This document shows positions 18,194-33,298 of a stretch of 64,000 nt of DNA, one piece after another; the first letter of the stretch is position 1; the number at the start of each line of letters is the position of its first letter. Below the pieces are notes generated by a model. That model did no database searches, had not been told where the DNA came from, and saw only the letters and a list, made by a program, of their open reading frames with translations. A program made the translations under genes and the position numbers. The stretch is from Deltaproteobacteria bacterium (GTDB lineage Bacteria > Desulfobacterota > Binatia > Binatales > Binataceae). The DNA lies in contig JAJYRQ010000002.1 of NCBI GenBank assembly GCA_021794015.1, forward strand, positions 62,001 through 126,000, read 5' to 3'.

Positions 18194-18976
18194 AAAGGGC
18201 TCTGGGCCGGAGTTGCTCGGCAGCACGGCCCGCGCCGCCTGCCGTCCGGCACGCTGCGGCGGGCGCACGCCCGGCGCCTGCAGGGGTACAGCCGAAGCCC
18301 GCGGCGGCGCTCGCGCGCCGGCCTCGCCTGCTAAGCCTCGGTGCCGGCTCTAGGACTCGCCGTGCGACTGATCGTGCTGCGGCAACCGCGGCCGCGACCT
18401 GCGTATGACGATCGTTTCGTGGCCGCGCACCTTGATGGTGCGTGCCTGCGGGTCGCTTGGGCCGGCCGGATTGCCGCCGTCGCCAGAGGTCTCATGCGCC
18501 CCGGTTTTGCGCCGCCGCCAGTCGGTCAATTGACGCGAAAGGCTTGAGGCGAGCCCGGATGCCTGGTCGGAGCTCTGGTGATCGGCCGGCGCGCCGGTTT
18601 GGTTGGCGTGCTCGGCGTCTGGCTGGAGCAGTCCGTTCTCTCTGTCCCGATTTGGCGTAGGGAAAACCTCCGGTGCTAATTGCTGTTCAATCAGGAGAAA
18701 CCTGCGATCTGGCAGCAGCTAACCTGCGGCGGTGTGACGAATAGCTACCAGACGAAAAGCGGAGTCTTCCGGACAAGACCTAAAGGTGTGTCTGGGGTGC
18801 CATGGCCTTGACGGCCGGCCTGGGCCCGGGCGTGGAGCCCGGGCGCTTGTCAAAGCCTGGACTCAGATTAGGCGGCGTTTCCCTTTTTGTTCTTCCGGGC
18901 CTTCGAAGGACGCTTGGTTGCGCGCTCTCGCAGGCCGCAAGCGTCGCGGCCTTAAGTCGGCGGCCGGATGGTTTTT
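18194..18976. other. 780-bp region without a recognisable gene
   Basis: No frame here has a family match or a convincing start. Near the left end are high-GC stretches. On the minus strand close to 18870-18940 there is a short open tail rich in Arg and Lys ending in TAA, too short to call. The composition becomes less GC-rich around 18650-18780. Confidence 0.5.
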
Positions 18977-19306
18977 CTAACCAAAAAGGCTCTGAAGTCT
19001 CAGAGCAAGTCCCATGTCGCCGGCGATCCTGAGCTTGCCGGTCATGAACGCGAATTGAGGATTGAGCTTGCCGTTTACCATGTCCAGGTAATCGCGGGCG
19101 TTCATCGAGATCGTGATGCTGGGGGAAGGAGCCGATCCTTCGCTGACCACGCACTGTTCGTTGGCGATGGAGGCATACCATTTGCCGCCGCCGTCACCGG
19201 CCAAGTCGAACTGGAAGACGGCATTCAGCCCCTTGGCGGCTTCCTTCTTGAACCGCGACGGCATTGCGTCGAACACTTCCTTGCAGGACGACGGGGTGTC
19301 TGGCAT
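18977..19306 (-). CDS. SCP2 sterol-binding domain protein
   Basis: A 109-residue stand-alone SCP2 domain, a hydrophobic-ligand carrier fold. The N-terminal helix CKEVFDAMPSRFKKEAAKGL is followed by the strand region AVFQFDLAGDGGGKWYASI. The diagnostic ITISMNARDYLDMVNGKLNP and FMTGKLRIAGDMGLALRLQS close it. Such proteins bind acyl-CoA or sterol-like lipids in lipid metabolism. It stands alone, with a 117-nt gap to the next minus-strand gene. Confidence 0.88.
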   Translation of the reverse strand: MPDTPSSCKEVFDAMPSRFKKEAAKGLNAVFQFDLAGDGGGKWYASIANEQCVVSEGSAPSPSITISMNARDYLDMVNGKLNPQFAFMTGKLRIAGDMGLALRLQSLFG

Positions 19307-19423
19307 AAGACGGCGTACGCCTCCTTGGCGGGAGATAAGCGGCCTCTTCCTGGCCCATCATCGCCCGGCGCGGGCCCAGTGTCAAGAGCGGCTGCATTTT
19401 CGCGCTCGCCGGGGTCTGACGGT

Positions 19424-20977
19424 TCAGAAAACGCCGCCGGGCTCAACGCGGATGATGTTGCCGCCCACTTTAAGCGACGCCACGCTTAGCGCAATGGTTA
19501 CCGCGCGTTGCTTGTCCAGCTCGCTGTGGACCACCCCGTCCAGGTATAGGTAATTGCCGACCACCGTTGCGCTTACCTTGTCCAGACCGGCGGCGGCCAG
19601 CCGCTGATTGATCTGGCCCTGGAGGACTCGCCACTGACTTACGTCGGTGACCGTGTTATTGACCACCTGGGTGACTCCCGGCATTTTGCGCACGATACCG
19701 GTGGCGCGCAGTTTGTCCTTGTCGTCGAAGACGCGGCCGTAAAGGACGACTCTGCCGTGGTCGGTGTAGGCATGGACGCGCCTTAGGCGCGGGTCGGCGC
19801 GCAGCCGCTTTTCAACCAGGCTTAGCAGGCTTGGCTTGGGTGTCGGCGCCAGCGCAAGCTTCGCAGCGGCGTGCTCGGGCTCGGCGTGGCGCGCCGGCCG
19901 CTCCGAGGCCGGGCGGGCGCCGGTCTTGCGCGCGACGGTGGTGGGTGGGCCGGTCTTACGCCTTTCGCCGCCAACCGTCCCGGGCGCCGGCGCGCCGGCG
20001 AGCGAGCCGGGACCGGCGCCGCCGGGCGACACCACTTCTTCCGGCGCCGTGCTCACGGGGGGTAGGGAAACCGGCCCTGGCACAGCCGGCGTTGGCGCGG
20101 CGACCGCCAAGCTGGGCGTGCTGGATGAGTACTCGGCCGTGGTGTAAGGCTTAAGCGATGCCATGACCGTCGTGAGTTGTCCAGCCAGGAGCGCCTGCTG
20201 GGCGGGGGCGCGGGAAAAAACGACCGGGTAATCCACGTCGACAGCGCTCGCGGCGCCAGGCGCGAAGCGCCAGGCAAGCGCGGCCCTGGCAACTTGCGGG
20301 TCGAATACCGTATCGTGGCCGGTTGAGACTTCCACCGCGGCCGAGGCCACGCTGCCGTCGGGCATCACGTGCAGCCGCAAAAGCATCGCATCGTCGGTCA
20401 TCGTGGCGCTGTCCAGCGCCGACCGGTAGATGGCCGCCAGCTCCGGCTGGTTGCGGTTGAATACCCTGAGCGCTTCGTCAGCGCCGCGCGGCGGCGGCGA
20501 ACCGCCGGGCGTTTTCACCGAGACGCCGATGCCGCTGGCAAGGGCCACCACCGGTGCGCCAGCGGCCGCGGCCGAAGCGGCAGGCGGCGCGGGCTTGGAG
20601 GCAACGGCGGGAGCCTCAGAGCCGGGTGTTGCGTGGCGCTTGGGCGCAAGCCAGAAGGCCACGTAAACCCCGGCGCCGACCGCCGCGAGCGCCGCCAGCA
20701 CATAAAGCAGCCGCGCCCCGAGGTGTAAGGCGCCTTGCTCTGTTGCCGGCGGGCTTGAGAGGTCGTCGGAAGGCTCCGGATGGAACGCAGCAGGCTCAGC
20801 CGCCGCGCTGCGCTCGGCGGCCGCAGGTTCCTCGCCCCAGGAAAAAGCTTCGGTGTGAGAGCCGCCGCGCTGGAAGGAGGCAGCGGCGCCGGCGGTTGCG
20901 GTGAGCGCGGTACCGTCGTCCTCGCAGAACTTTTCCGAGTCGGGGTACTCTCTGCCGCACTGTGAACAAGTCTTCAT
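19424..20977 (-). CDS. Zinc-ribbon, membrane-anchored protein with TonB-like and BON domains
   Basis: A 517-residue mosaic. Residues 3-24 form a zinc ribbon (CSQCGREYPDSEKFCEDDGT). A single transmembrane helix follows near residue 90 (LLYVLAALAAVGAGVYVAFW). A middle domain with NRNQPELAAIYRSAL and LRLHVMPDGSVASAAVEVST resembles the AgmX/TonB C-terminal fold. After a long Pro/Ala linker come two BON-like domains near 385-517 (RADPRLRRVHAYTDHGRVVL and LYLDGVVHSELDKQRAVTIA). BON domains bind phospholipid or envelope components. The N-terminal ribbon would be cytoplasmic and the rest periplasmic. The combination suggests an envelope sensor or scaffold; no function is assigned. Confidence 0.75.
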   Translation of the reverse strand: MKTCSQCGREYPDSEKFCEDDGTALTATAGAAASFQRGGSHTEAFSWGEEPAAAERSAAAEPAAFHPEPSDDLSSPPATEQGALHLGARLLYVLAALAAVGAGVYVAFWLAPKRHATPGSEAPAVASKPAPPAASAAAAGAPVVALASGIGVSVKTPGGSPPPRGADEALRVFNRNQPELAAIYRSALDSATMTDDAMLLRLHVMPDGSVASAAVEVSTGHDTVFDPQVARAALAWRFAPGAASAVDVDYPVVFSRAPAQQALLAGQLTTVMASLKPYTTAEYSSSTPSLAVAAPTPAVPGPVSLPPVSTAPEEVVSPGGAGPGSLAGAPAPGTVGGERRKTGPPTTVARKTGARPASERPARHAEPEHAAAKLALAPTPKPSLLSLVEKRLRADPRLRRVHAYTDHGRVVLYGRVFDDKDKLRATGIVRKMPGVTQVVNNTVTDVSQWRVLQGQINQRLAAAGLDKVSATVVGNYLYLDGVVHSELDKQRAVTIALSVASLKVGGNIIRVEPGGVF

Positions 20978-21092
20978 AGCTCAACCGAGCCTCCTGCGGC
21001 GGCGGACCGTGGTCCGGCGTTGATGGCCTCGCTTGGCCGGCGCCTGAGCTTAAGCCGGCGGCCTCGGGGCGGCGCTTGGCAGCCGCGCGCGC

Positions 21093-21947
21093 TCATGCGT
21101 CGATCATGATTTCGCGGCGCAGGCGCCGCATCTCGTTCAGCGCCGCCTCGGTCTCACGGCGCGCACTAAAGATTAGCCTATCGACGCCGAGGGCGGCGAG
21201 TCGCTTGACGGCGGCCCGGGACAGGGGCTCGTTGAACCGCGGGTTGACGGTTATCTCGAGCGGTTGTCGGCGGTCAAAGCGCTGTTCGTAAGAGCGCAGT
21301 CGGCCGAGCATTTGTTCCAGCTCTTCGAAGCTTGCGGCGATGCCGTACCAACCGTCGGCCAGGCGCGCGGCCCGGCGCAGCGACGCGTCAGTTGTGCCTC
21401 CCAGGACGATGGGCGGATGCGGCTTGTGCAGCGGCTTGGGCATGAATTTTACGCCCGCGATGCTGACCGTGGTGCCCTGGTAGGCGGGATCGTCGCTCGT
21501 CCACAGAGCTTTCATCAGTTCGAGGTATTCGGCGGTGCGCCGGGCGCGGTTATGAAAATCCATGCCCACGGCGGCGAATTCCTCTTCCAGCCAGCCGATC
21601 CCGATTCCGAAGATGAAGCGGCCGTTGGACAGCAGGTCGAGGCTTGCCACCGCGCGGGCCGTCGCCACGGGATTGCGCAGCGGCAGGACAAAGATGCCGG
21701 TGGCTAGCCGAATGGTCGTGGTCGCTCTGGCCACGTAGGCGAGCGCGATGAGCGGATCGTGGATCGGTTGGTCGGCCCGCCAAGGCAATTTGCCGCTGGG
21801 ACTGTAAGGGTAGCGTGAGCAGTAGCTGGTAGGCAGTACCAGGTGCTCGGGAATCCAGAGCGATTCGAACCCGAAATCTTCGGCTGCGCATGCCACCCGC
21901 GCCAACTCGTCGCCGGCTATCTGGTAGAGAAAGGTGGCATACTTCAC
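21093..21947 (-). CDS. LLM-class F420-dependent oxidoreductase
   Basis: A 284-residue luciferase-like monooxygenase-fold protein. Family features include WIPEHLVLP near residue 31, ATTTIRLATGIFVLPLRNP and the LLSNGRFIFGIGIGWLEEEF segment (about 105-124). This subclass usually uses the deazaflavin F420 rather than FMN, which is inferred from the subfamily. The substrate is unknown. Its ATG overlaps the selA stop by 4 nt, so it is cotranscribed with selA, an unusual pairing. Confidence 0.87.
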   Translation of the reverse strand: MKYATFLYQIAGDELARVACAAEDFGFESLWIPEHLVLPTSYCSRYPYSPSGKLPWRADQPIHDPLIALAYVARATTTIRLATGIFVLPLRNPVATARAVASLDLLSNGRFIFGIGIGWLEEEFAAVGMDFHNRARRTAEYLELMKALWTSDDPAYQGTTVSIAGVKFMPKPLHKPHPPIVLGGTTDASLRRAARLADGWYGIAASFEELEQMLGRLRSYEQRFDRRQPLEITVNPRFNEPLSRAAVKRLAALGVDRLIFSARRETEAALNEMRRLRREIMIDA

Positions 21948-23446
21948 TTTCCCCGCTCCTTGCCTTGGGGCAGGCGCTGCGCGCCGGCATCTTTGTCGCC
22001 AAGGCGCTCGAGCGCCGCGGCCAGCGCGCGTGCCAGCAGGTCGAGGTCGTCCACCGTGCGCAGGTCAAGCAGGAGCGCGTCGGCGCTGACCCGGCCGATA
22101 ACCGGGGGCTGGCTTTGCCTGAGCGCCGCCGCCAGTTCGTCGGGTGAGAGCCGGCGATGGCCGATCCTAAGGGCGCGGCTCGGCTGCTCTTCGGCCGGCA
22201 GGGAGCCCGCTCCGACCTGGGAGAGGCAAGGGACCACGCGCAGGTCGAAGTCGGCGTCGAGCCGGCCGGCAATTTGCTCCAGGACGCGGCGCGCATCGGC
22301 CTCGAGTTGGTCCGCGCTGCGGCTCAGCATCGCCAGGGTAGGCAGCGCGGCGTTAAGGTCGGCCGACCGGCGGTACAGCCGCAGGGTGGCGCTGAGCGCC
22401 GCCAGCGTAAGCTTGTCGCAGCGCAGGGCGCGCCGCAACGGATGTACCCTTAGCCGCTCGATAAGCGCGCCTTTGCCGACGATCAGGCCGGCCTGCGGAC
22501 CGCCCAGCAGCTTGTCGCCGGAGAAGCTGACCAGGCCCGCGCCGGCCGCGATGCTTTCGGCTGCCGTCGGCTCGTGCCCCAGCCCGTAAGACTGCGTGGC
22601 AACCAGGGCGCCCGAGCCGAGGTCCTCGATCACCTCGACATTGTGCTTGCGGCCGATTGCGACCAGCTCGGCTACGCCGACCGCGGCGCTGAAGCCGACC
22701 ACGCGAAAGTTTGACGGATGCACCTTGAGCAGCAGGGCGGTCTCGGGCCCGATCGCCCCGGCGTAATCGCGCGGATGGGTGCGGTTGGTCGTTCCCACCT
22801 CGCGCATCACGGCGCCGCTCAGCGCCATGATCTCGGGCAGGCGAAACGAACCGCCGATTTCGATGAGCTCGCCGCGCGAGACCACGACCTCGCGGCCGCG
22901 CGCCAGGCCGGCCAGCGCCAGCAGCACCGCGGCGGCGTTGTTGTTGACGACCGTGGCGGCCTCGGCGCCGGTGAGCGCGCACAGCTCCGCCTCGACGGCG
23001 GCGTCGCGGTCGCCGCGCGCGCCGCGCTCCAGGTCGTATTCCAGGTTGCTGGGATAGCGCGCGGCCTCAACGATCGCGCTCACGGCAGGCTCGGCCAGCG
23101 CCGCGCGACCCAGGTTGGTGTGCAGCACTACGCCGGTGGCATTGATGACCCGTCTTAGGCCGGGCCAGTCGTCATTGAGGGCCGCCGCGGCCAGGGCGAC
23201 GACGCGGGCCGCGATCTCGTCGCGCCTGGGCGCCGGTTGATGGCCGGCTGCAAGAAGGCCGCTGCGCACCTTCTGCAGGGCCCGCCGCACGACGGCGATT
23301 ACGTAGTCGCGGCGCAGATGGCGAGACTCGGCGCGGCCCGTCAGCTCGCGCGCGCACTCGTCCACCGAGGGCAGATGCCCGAGCAGCGCCGCGCGCTCGG
23401 CGCTCTGGCGCTTGCGCCGATCTGGTTGCGCGTCTTTTCGTACCAT
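21944..23446 (-). CDS. selA: L-seryl-tRNA(Sec) selenium transferase
   Basis: A PLP enzyme converting seryl-tRNA(Sec) to selenocysteinyl-tRNA(Sec) with selenophosphate. At 500 residues from ATG 23446 it is slightly longer than usual. The N-terminal helical domain includes LPSVDECARELTGRAESRHL. The core has VINATGVVLHTNLGRAALAE, GAEAATVVNNNAAAVLLAL and the PLP lysine in SFSGDKLLGGPQAGLIVGK. Its presence implies selenoprotein synthesis, but selB, selC and selD are not in the window. The frame extends 40 codons further upstream without similarity. Confidence 0.95.
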   Translation of the reverse strand: MVRKDAQPDRRKRQSAERAALLGHLPSVDECARELTGRAESRHLRRDYVIAVVRRALQKVRSGLLAAGHQPAPRRDEIAARVVALAAAALNDDWPGLRRVINATGVVLHTNLGRAALAEPAVSAIVEAARYPSNLEYDLERGARGDRDAAVEAELCALTGAEAATVVNNNAAAVLLALAGLARGREVVVSRGELIEIGGSFRLPEIMALSGAVMREVGTTNRTHPRDYAGAIGPETALLLKVHPSNFRVVGFSAAVGVAELVAIGRKHNVEVIEDLGSGALVATQSYGLGHEPTAAESIAAGAGLVSFSGDKLLGGPQAGLIVGKGALIERLRVHPLRRALRCDKLTLAALSATLRLYRRSADLNAALPTLAMLSRSADQLEADARRVLEQIAGRLDADFDLRVVPCLSQVGAGSLPAEEQPSRALRIGHRRLSPDELAAALRQSQPPVIGRVSADALLLDLRTVDDLDLLARALAAALERLGDKDAGAQRLPQGKERGK

Positions 23447-23819
23447 TGCCGCCTTCGCCTGGCTCAAGCGCGCAGTTCGCCTGCCGCGCGCCACCTCCGT
23501 GGCCGTCGCCCAGCAGCGGTTTTGCTGTTCGTCTCGGAACCCAAGGTCTCCTCCCGCTCGACCCACTAAGTATACCGGTCCGCCGCCCGGTTAGGAGTCA
23601 AGACGGCGGCCGGCAAGCGCCTTTGCCGGGCTCGGCTGTTCGGTTCGGGCCGGCACGCAAGACGGCCTGCCCGAACTTTAGGGGGTGAACCCCGCGGCCG
23701 GGGGCTCCGCCCGGGCCGGCCAGGCAGCGCCACTAGCGTCGGTTGCGCTTTGCCGGCTTCGGGAGGCAACATGAAAGGGCAGATCGCTCGCTTCCTGGGC
23801 GATCGTCGGCGGATATCCG
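23447..23819. other. Intergenic region between selA and the RibB-RibA fusion
   Basis: This 373-bp gap separates divergent genes. I found no FMN riboswitch core. It contains a GC-rich palindromic-looking patch (about 23685-23735) and a small ORF at 23771 with a strong Shine-Dalgarno; nothing else stands out. Confidence 0.55.
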
Positions 23820-23842
23820 GTGAACCCTTCGATGAGCGTTGA
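23771..23842 (+). CDS. Possible upstream ORF overlapping the ribBA-like gene
   Basis: A 23-codon ORF with ATG 23771, preceded by GGGAGG (23761-23766), ending in TGA at 23840-23842. It overlaps the start of the next gene, whose frame opens at GTG 23820. It is basic ([14 protein letters not shown] start) with no family match. It could be a translational coupling ORF, or the pattern may be chance; it is listed because of the strong ribosome site. Confidence 0.3.
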   Translation: MKGQIARFLGDRRRISGEPFDER

Positions 23843-25064
23843 CCATTCCGGACGAACAATGCCCGAGCGACCGTTTGTGTCGGTCGAGGAGGCGCTCGAG
23901 GCGATGCGCCTGGGCCGGATGATAATCCTGATGGACGATGAAGAGCGGGAAAATGAGGGCGACCTCTGCGTGGCGGCCGAGAAGGTGACGCCGGAGGCGA
24001 TTAACTTCATGGCCCGCTATGGCCGGGGGCTCATCTGCCTGCCGATGGCGGCCGAGCGTATCGAGCGGCTGGGGCTTGGCCAGATGGCGATCAATAACGA
24101 AGCGCCGCTGGGGACGGCTTTCACGGTCTCAATTACCGCGCGCTGTGTTTCGGGGCGGGCGGTCTCGGCGCGTGACCGGGCGGCTACGATTCTCGAGGCC
24201 GTGCGGGAGGACGCCGCGCCTTCCGATTTTGTCACCCCGGGCTACGTCTACCCGCTGCGAGCCCGCCAGGGAGGCGTGCTCGTCAGGGCCGGGCAGACCG
24301 AGGGCGCAGTCGACCTGGCGCGGCTGGCCGGGCTAAAGCCGGCCGGCGTCATCTGTGAAATCCTGCGAGAAGACGGCACCATGGCGCGCCGGTCCGACCT
24401 AATTGAGTTCGCCCGGGTGCACGACCTGGGAATCGCCACTGTCGCGGACATTATTGGCTACCGCCTGGGACATGAGACGCTGGTGGAAAGAATCGCCGAA
24501 GCGCGCCTGCCGACTGCCTGGGGCGAGTTTCGCGCCCTGGTCTACCGCAATCGGGTTGACGACACCGAGCATCTGGCGCTTGTGATGGGCGCAATCAATC
24601 CTGAAAATCCGGTCCTGGTACGGGCCCATCGCGAGTTTCTCCCCGGCGACGTGTTCGGCTACGCCAGGCGCAACACGCGCGGACTGCTCGAGGCGGCGAT
24701 GGGGAGAATCAGCCGCGCAGGAGCGGGGGTTATCGTCTACTTGAAGCGTGATTCTGACGCGATTGCGGAGGCAATCGGGGCGGGTCGGCTGAATGCGGAG
24801 CGGCCGAGCACGCAGGCCGGGCTCTCCGGCGCGGATTTCCGCGACTATGGCGTGGGCGCGCAGATTCTGCGCGACGTGGGCGTGCGCCGAATGATACTGC
24901 TCTCCAACGCGGCGCCGCGGCTCGCCAATCTGCCGGGCTATGGGCTCGAAATCGTGAGCAGCGAGCCGCTGACCGATCTCGCCGAAGGCGCACCGGGCGC
25001 GCAATCGGTTGCCGGCGATGCGGTCGTTGGCCCGCCGCACGCCCGAGCAAAACCCGCTTCGTGA
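23820..25064 (+). CDS. ribB: 3,4-dihydroxy-2-butanone-4-phosphate synthase fused to degenerate GTP cyclohydrolase II-like domain (RibBX type)
   Basis: The N-terminal domain (about residues 15-215) is an intact DHBP synthase, converting ribulose 5-phosphate for riboflavin. It has [25 protein letters not shown] and [20 protein letters not shown]. The C-terminal domain follows the GTP cyclohydrolase II fold ([33 protein letters not shown]). However, the zinc motif, normally C-LTGDVFGS-x2-CDC, reads [14 protein letters not shown]. All three zinc cysteines are lost, so this half should not act on GTP. Similar RibBX proteins are known. A separate RibA must exist. ATG 23832 is an alternative to GTG 23820. 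Confidence 0.9.
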   Translation: MNPSMSVDHSGRTMPERPFVSVEEALEAMRLGRMIILMDDEERENEGDLCVAAEKVTPEAINFMARYGRGLICLPMAAERIERLGLGQMAINNEAPLGTAFTVSITARCVSGRAVSARDRAATILEAVREDAAPSDFVTPGYVYPLRARQGGVLVRAGQTEGAVDLARLAGLKPAGVICEILREDGTMARRSDLIEFARVHDLGIATVADIIGYRLGHETLVERIAEARLPTAWGEFRALVYRNRVDDTEHLALVMGAINPENPVLVRAHREFLPGDVFGYARRNTRGLLEAAMGRISRAGAGVIVYLKRDSDAIAEAIGAGRLNAERPSTQAGLSGADFRDYGVGAQILRDVGVRRMILLSNAAPRLANLPGYGLEIVSSEPLTDLAEGAPGAQSVAGDAVVGPPHARAKPAS

Positions 25065-26911
25065 AAAGCGCAATGCGCCGCTTGCTTCGAAAGCCCGGTC
25101 TGCGACTCCAAGGTTCAGCTTGGCTCTGCTTGTGGGCCGCGTCGTTCCTGGTCTGCCTGTCCCCTGCGCCGTGGCCGCCGGGCAGCGCCCGGGCGCAGGG
25201 CCTGGGCGCTGCCGACACCGTACGGATACAGGGCGTCAAGCTTGACCGGCCGCTTAAGGCCGGCCGCGCCAGCCACCTGGTGGTGATCGTCTCGATCCGC
25301 GACGGCTGGCACATTCAATCCAATCGGCCGCTCAGCCCCGACTTCATCCCTACCACGCTGAAAGTCGACGCGCCGGGCGCATTGGCGGTGGGCAAGGTCG
25401 AGTACCCGGCGGCTCAAAAGGTGAAGCTTCCGTTTGCCGGGTCTGAACTGATGGCCGTTTTTTCAGGTCTGACGGCGTTTCGCGTGCCGGTAAGCGAGAG
25501 ACCCGGGACAAGCTTCGGCGGCACCGGTACTTTCCTGGTGACGCTCAGATACCAGGCGTGCAACGACCGGGTATGCCTACCGCCGCGCAAGGTTCATTCG
25601 ACACTTGTGGTCGGGCCTCCGCTTTCCTGGTGGCGGGGTTCAACGGCCTGGGCCGCCGCGCCTGCACCTGCTCAGGGACTTGAGCCGCCGCCAGGCCAGG
25701 GGTTTGCGGCGTCCAGCGGGCTGCTCACCTTGGCGCTTGCTTTTCTGGGCGGCGTGCTGCTGAACCTGACGCCGTGCGTCTATCCGCTCATCGGGGTGAC
25801 GGTGGCCTATTTCGCCAAGCAGGCGGGAGCGGGCAGGTCGGTGTTGCCGCATGCACTGCTTTACGTGGCCGGGATTGCCGTAACTTTTTCGCTCTTGGGT
25901 GTGGCGGCTGCGCTGACGGGCGGCTTTTTTGGGCGGGCGTTGCAAAACCCCTACCTCCTGGTCGCGGTGTCGCTGGTGATGCTGGTGCTGGCGGCCTCCA
26001 GCTTCGGATGGGTGTCATTCAGGGTGCCGGCGTGGCTGACGCGGCCGACGGGCGTGGCACGCCCCGGTCTTGGCGGAGCCTTGCTGATGGGTCTTGGGAT
26101 GGGCGTGGTGGCCGCTCCCTGTATTGGGCCGGCGGTGGTTGGCTTGCTTTTGCTCGTTCAGCAGAGTCGCGACCCGATTTACGGTTTTCTGCTTTTTTTC
26201 GTGCTGTCGCTGGGGCTGGGATTGCCTTATGTGGCGCTGGCGCTTGCCGCGGGAAGCCTGGGCAACCTGCCGCGCTCCGGCGAATGGCTGGCCTGGGTCG
26301 AGCAGGCAAGCGGCCTTGTGCTGATCGGCCTTGCGCTCTACTTTCTCGACCCGGTTCTGCCCGAACACCTGGCGATTCGGCTGTTGCCCTTCTATGCCGC
26401 GGGTGCGGGCATTTGGCTGGGGTTCGGCGCCAGGGCAAGTGGCGCCCATTGGCTGTTCCGTACCGGCCGGCTTTTGCTCGGTTCGGCGTCGGCGATCGCC
26501 CTGGTTTACCTTTTTTCCCCGCACGCTAGCGCGGGTCCGGGCGTCCCCTTCCAGGTCTTCAGCGACGAGCTGCTCGCTCAGGCCAGCGTCAGACATCAAC
26601 CGGTCCTGATCGATTTTTACGCCGATTGGTGCGCGCCCTGCCGCGAAATGGACCACACTACCTTCAAAGACGCAGCGGTGCTGGCGGAAACGGCGAAGTT
26701 CACCACGTTGAAAGTTGACCTTACCAAGCGCAGCAAGCGTGCCGACCAGCTTATCGAGCGTTTTGGCATTGAAGGCGTGCCCACGTTCGTCTTCATCGAC
26801 GCCAGCGGGAAAGTCCGCAAGAAAGAGGTCGGCTATCTCGACGCCCACGACTTTCTCGACGACCTCCACCGGGTAGACCAGACCAAAGCCGCTTTGACGC
26901 CCGGCGCGTAA
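25061..26911 (+). CDS. dsbD: Thiol:disulfide interchange protein DsbD
   Basis: Passes electrons from cytoplasmic thioredoxin across the inner membrane to periplasmic reductases. The three parts are in order: a signal peptide, an alpha domain (residues about 50-185, with YQACNDRVCLPP holding the Cys pair), an eight-helix beta domain starting LLNLTPCVYPLIGVTVAYFA, and a C-terminal thioredoxin domain with DFYADWCAPCREMD and VPTFVFID. The second membrane Cys lies in VVAAPCIGPAVVG. The length of 616 residues is normal. GTG 25061 overlaps the RibBX stop by 4 nt; ATG 25073 is an alternative. Confidence 0.95.
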   Translation: MKSAMRRLLRKPGLRLQGSAWLCLWAASFLVCLSPAPWPPGSARAQGLGAADTVRIQGVKLDRPLKAGRASHLVVIVSIRDGWHIQSNRPLSPDFIPTTLKVDAPGALAVGKVEYPAAQKVKLPFAGSELMAVFSGLTAFRVPVSERPGTSFGGTGTFLVTLRYQACNDRVCLPPRKVHSTLVVGPPLSWWRGSTAWAAAPAPAQGLEPPPGQGFAASSGLLTLALAFLGGVLLNLTPCVYPLIGVTVAYFAKQAGAGRSVLPHALLYVAGIAVTFSLLGVAAALTGGFFGRALQNPYLLVAVSLVMLVLAASSFGWVSFRVPAWLTRPTGVARPGLGGALLMGLGMGVVAAPCIGPAVVGLLLLVQQSRDPIYGFLLFFVLSLGLGLPYVALALAAGSLGNLPRSGEWLAWVEQASGLVLIGLALYFLDPVLPEHLAIRLLPFYAAGAGIWLGFGARASGAHWLFRTGRLLLGSASAIALVYLFSPHASAGPGVPFQVFSDELLAQASVRHQPVLIDFYADWCAPCREMDHTTFKDAAVLAETAKFTTLKVDLTKRSKRADQLIERFGIEGVPTFVFIDASGKVRKKEVGYLDAHDFLDDLHRVDQTKAALTPGA

Positions 26912-29687
<2,776 letters not shown>

Positions 29688-29777
29688 GCGCTGCCCCAAA
29701 GCGCGTTGGCAAGCCTGGCGGCCGGCGCGCCCAAGCGGCGAAACACGCGGCAAAGGTCGAAAAGCGGTTTTAGGTAG

Positions 29778-32327
<2,550 letters not shown>

Positions 32328-32341
32328 GCCATTCTCGCCAT

Positions 32342-33298
32342 ATGGTTTTCGGGCCGCACTCGAAGATCGCGCAGGCGTTTTCTCCTGCCGAGCGGATCGT
32401 GGTCCATTCCGGCGACTGCCTGGAACTCCTGAGAAGCATTGCGGACGAGTCCGTTCAGCTCATCGTCACCTCGCCGCCGTATAACATCGGGAAAAAGTAG
32501 GAAAAGAAGCTCGACCTCGAGCTCTACGTCAGGCAGCAGGCAGGGGTGATCGCCGAGTGTGTGCGCGCACTCTCGCCCCGGGGCAGCATTTGCTGGCAGG
32601 TCGGCAACTACGTTGGGCGGGGCGCAATTATTCCGCTGGACACGGTGCTATATCCCGTCTTCTCGGATTTGGGCCTCAAGATGCGCAACCGGATCATCTG
32701 GCACTTCGAGCACGGCCTGCACTGCTCGCGGCGTTTTTCGGGACGCTACGAGTGCATCGCCTGGCTCACCAAGTCCGATGATTACGTCTTCAACCTCGAT
32801 CCCGTGCGGGTGCCGCAGAAGTACCCTGGGAAAAAACACTTCAAGGGACCGCGAGTCGGCCAGTACTCGTGCAATCCGCTGGAAAAGAACCCGGGAGACC
32901 TGTGGGTAATTCCCAACGTCAAGAATAACCATGTCGAGAAGACCGAGCATCCGTGCCAGTTCCCCGTTGAGCTGGTCGAACGGCTGGTTCTTGCCTTGAC
33001 AAACGAGGGCGACTGGGTGCTGGACCCGTTTCTGGGAGTGGGAAGCACGATCATCGCCGCGATTCGCCACCGACGGCGCGGTGCAGGTGCCGAGATTGTG
33101 CCCCGGTACGCGGAGCTTGCGCGGCAAAGGATTCAGCAGGAGATCGACGGCACGTTGCGTACCCGCCCGATGAGCAGGCCGGTGTATGACCCCGCTCTGG
33201 CCGGCAACCGCCTAGCGACTAGCCCCTGCCAGAAGGCCGCCTCGCAGATTCCCATGTTCGAGCAGAGCGCCCAAGAGGCAGAAGACCCGAGGCAATGA
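32342..33298 (+). pseudogene. N4-cytosine/N6-adenine DNA methyltransferase of a type II R-M system, with in-frame TAG
   Basis: A beta-class DNA methyltransferase of 318 residues if read through. Motif IV TSPPYNIG lies near residue 45 and motif I LDPFLGVGSTII near residue 225, in the IV-then-I order of the class. The frame is interrupted by TAG at 32498-32500 (codon 53), directly after TSPPYNIGKK, where the family has Tyr; translation then continues EKKLDLELYVRQQ in the same frame. A single base change from TAC or TAT would explain it. Other genes here end in TAG, so recoding is unlikely. The gene overlaps the endonuclease by 4 nt. Confidence 0.85.

Noticed and set aside
23447..23819. An FMN riboswitch before the RibB gene
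   Set aside because: The conserved junction elements of the RFN motif were not found in the gap.
32498..32500. TAG in the methyltransferase as a recoded amino acid (pyrrolysine or similar)
   Set aside because: Normal TAG stops are used elsewhere (for example the HU gene), and no pyrrolysine machinery or signal is visible; a point mutation from Tyr is simpler.
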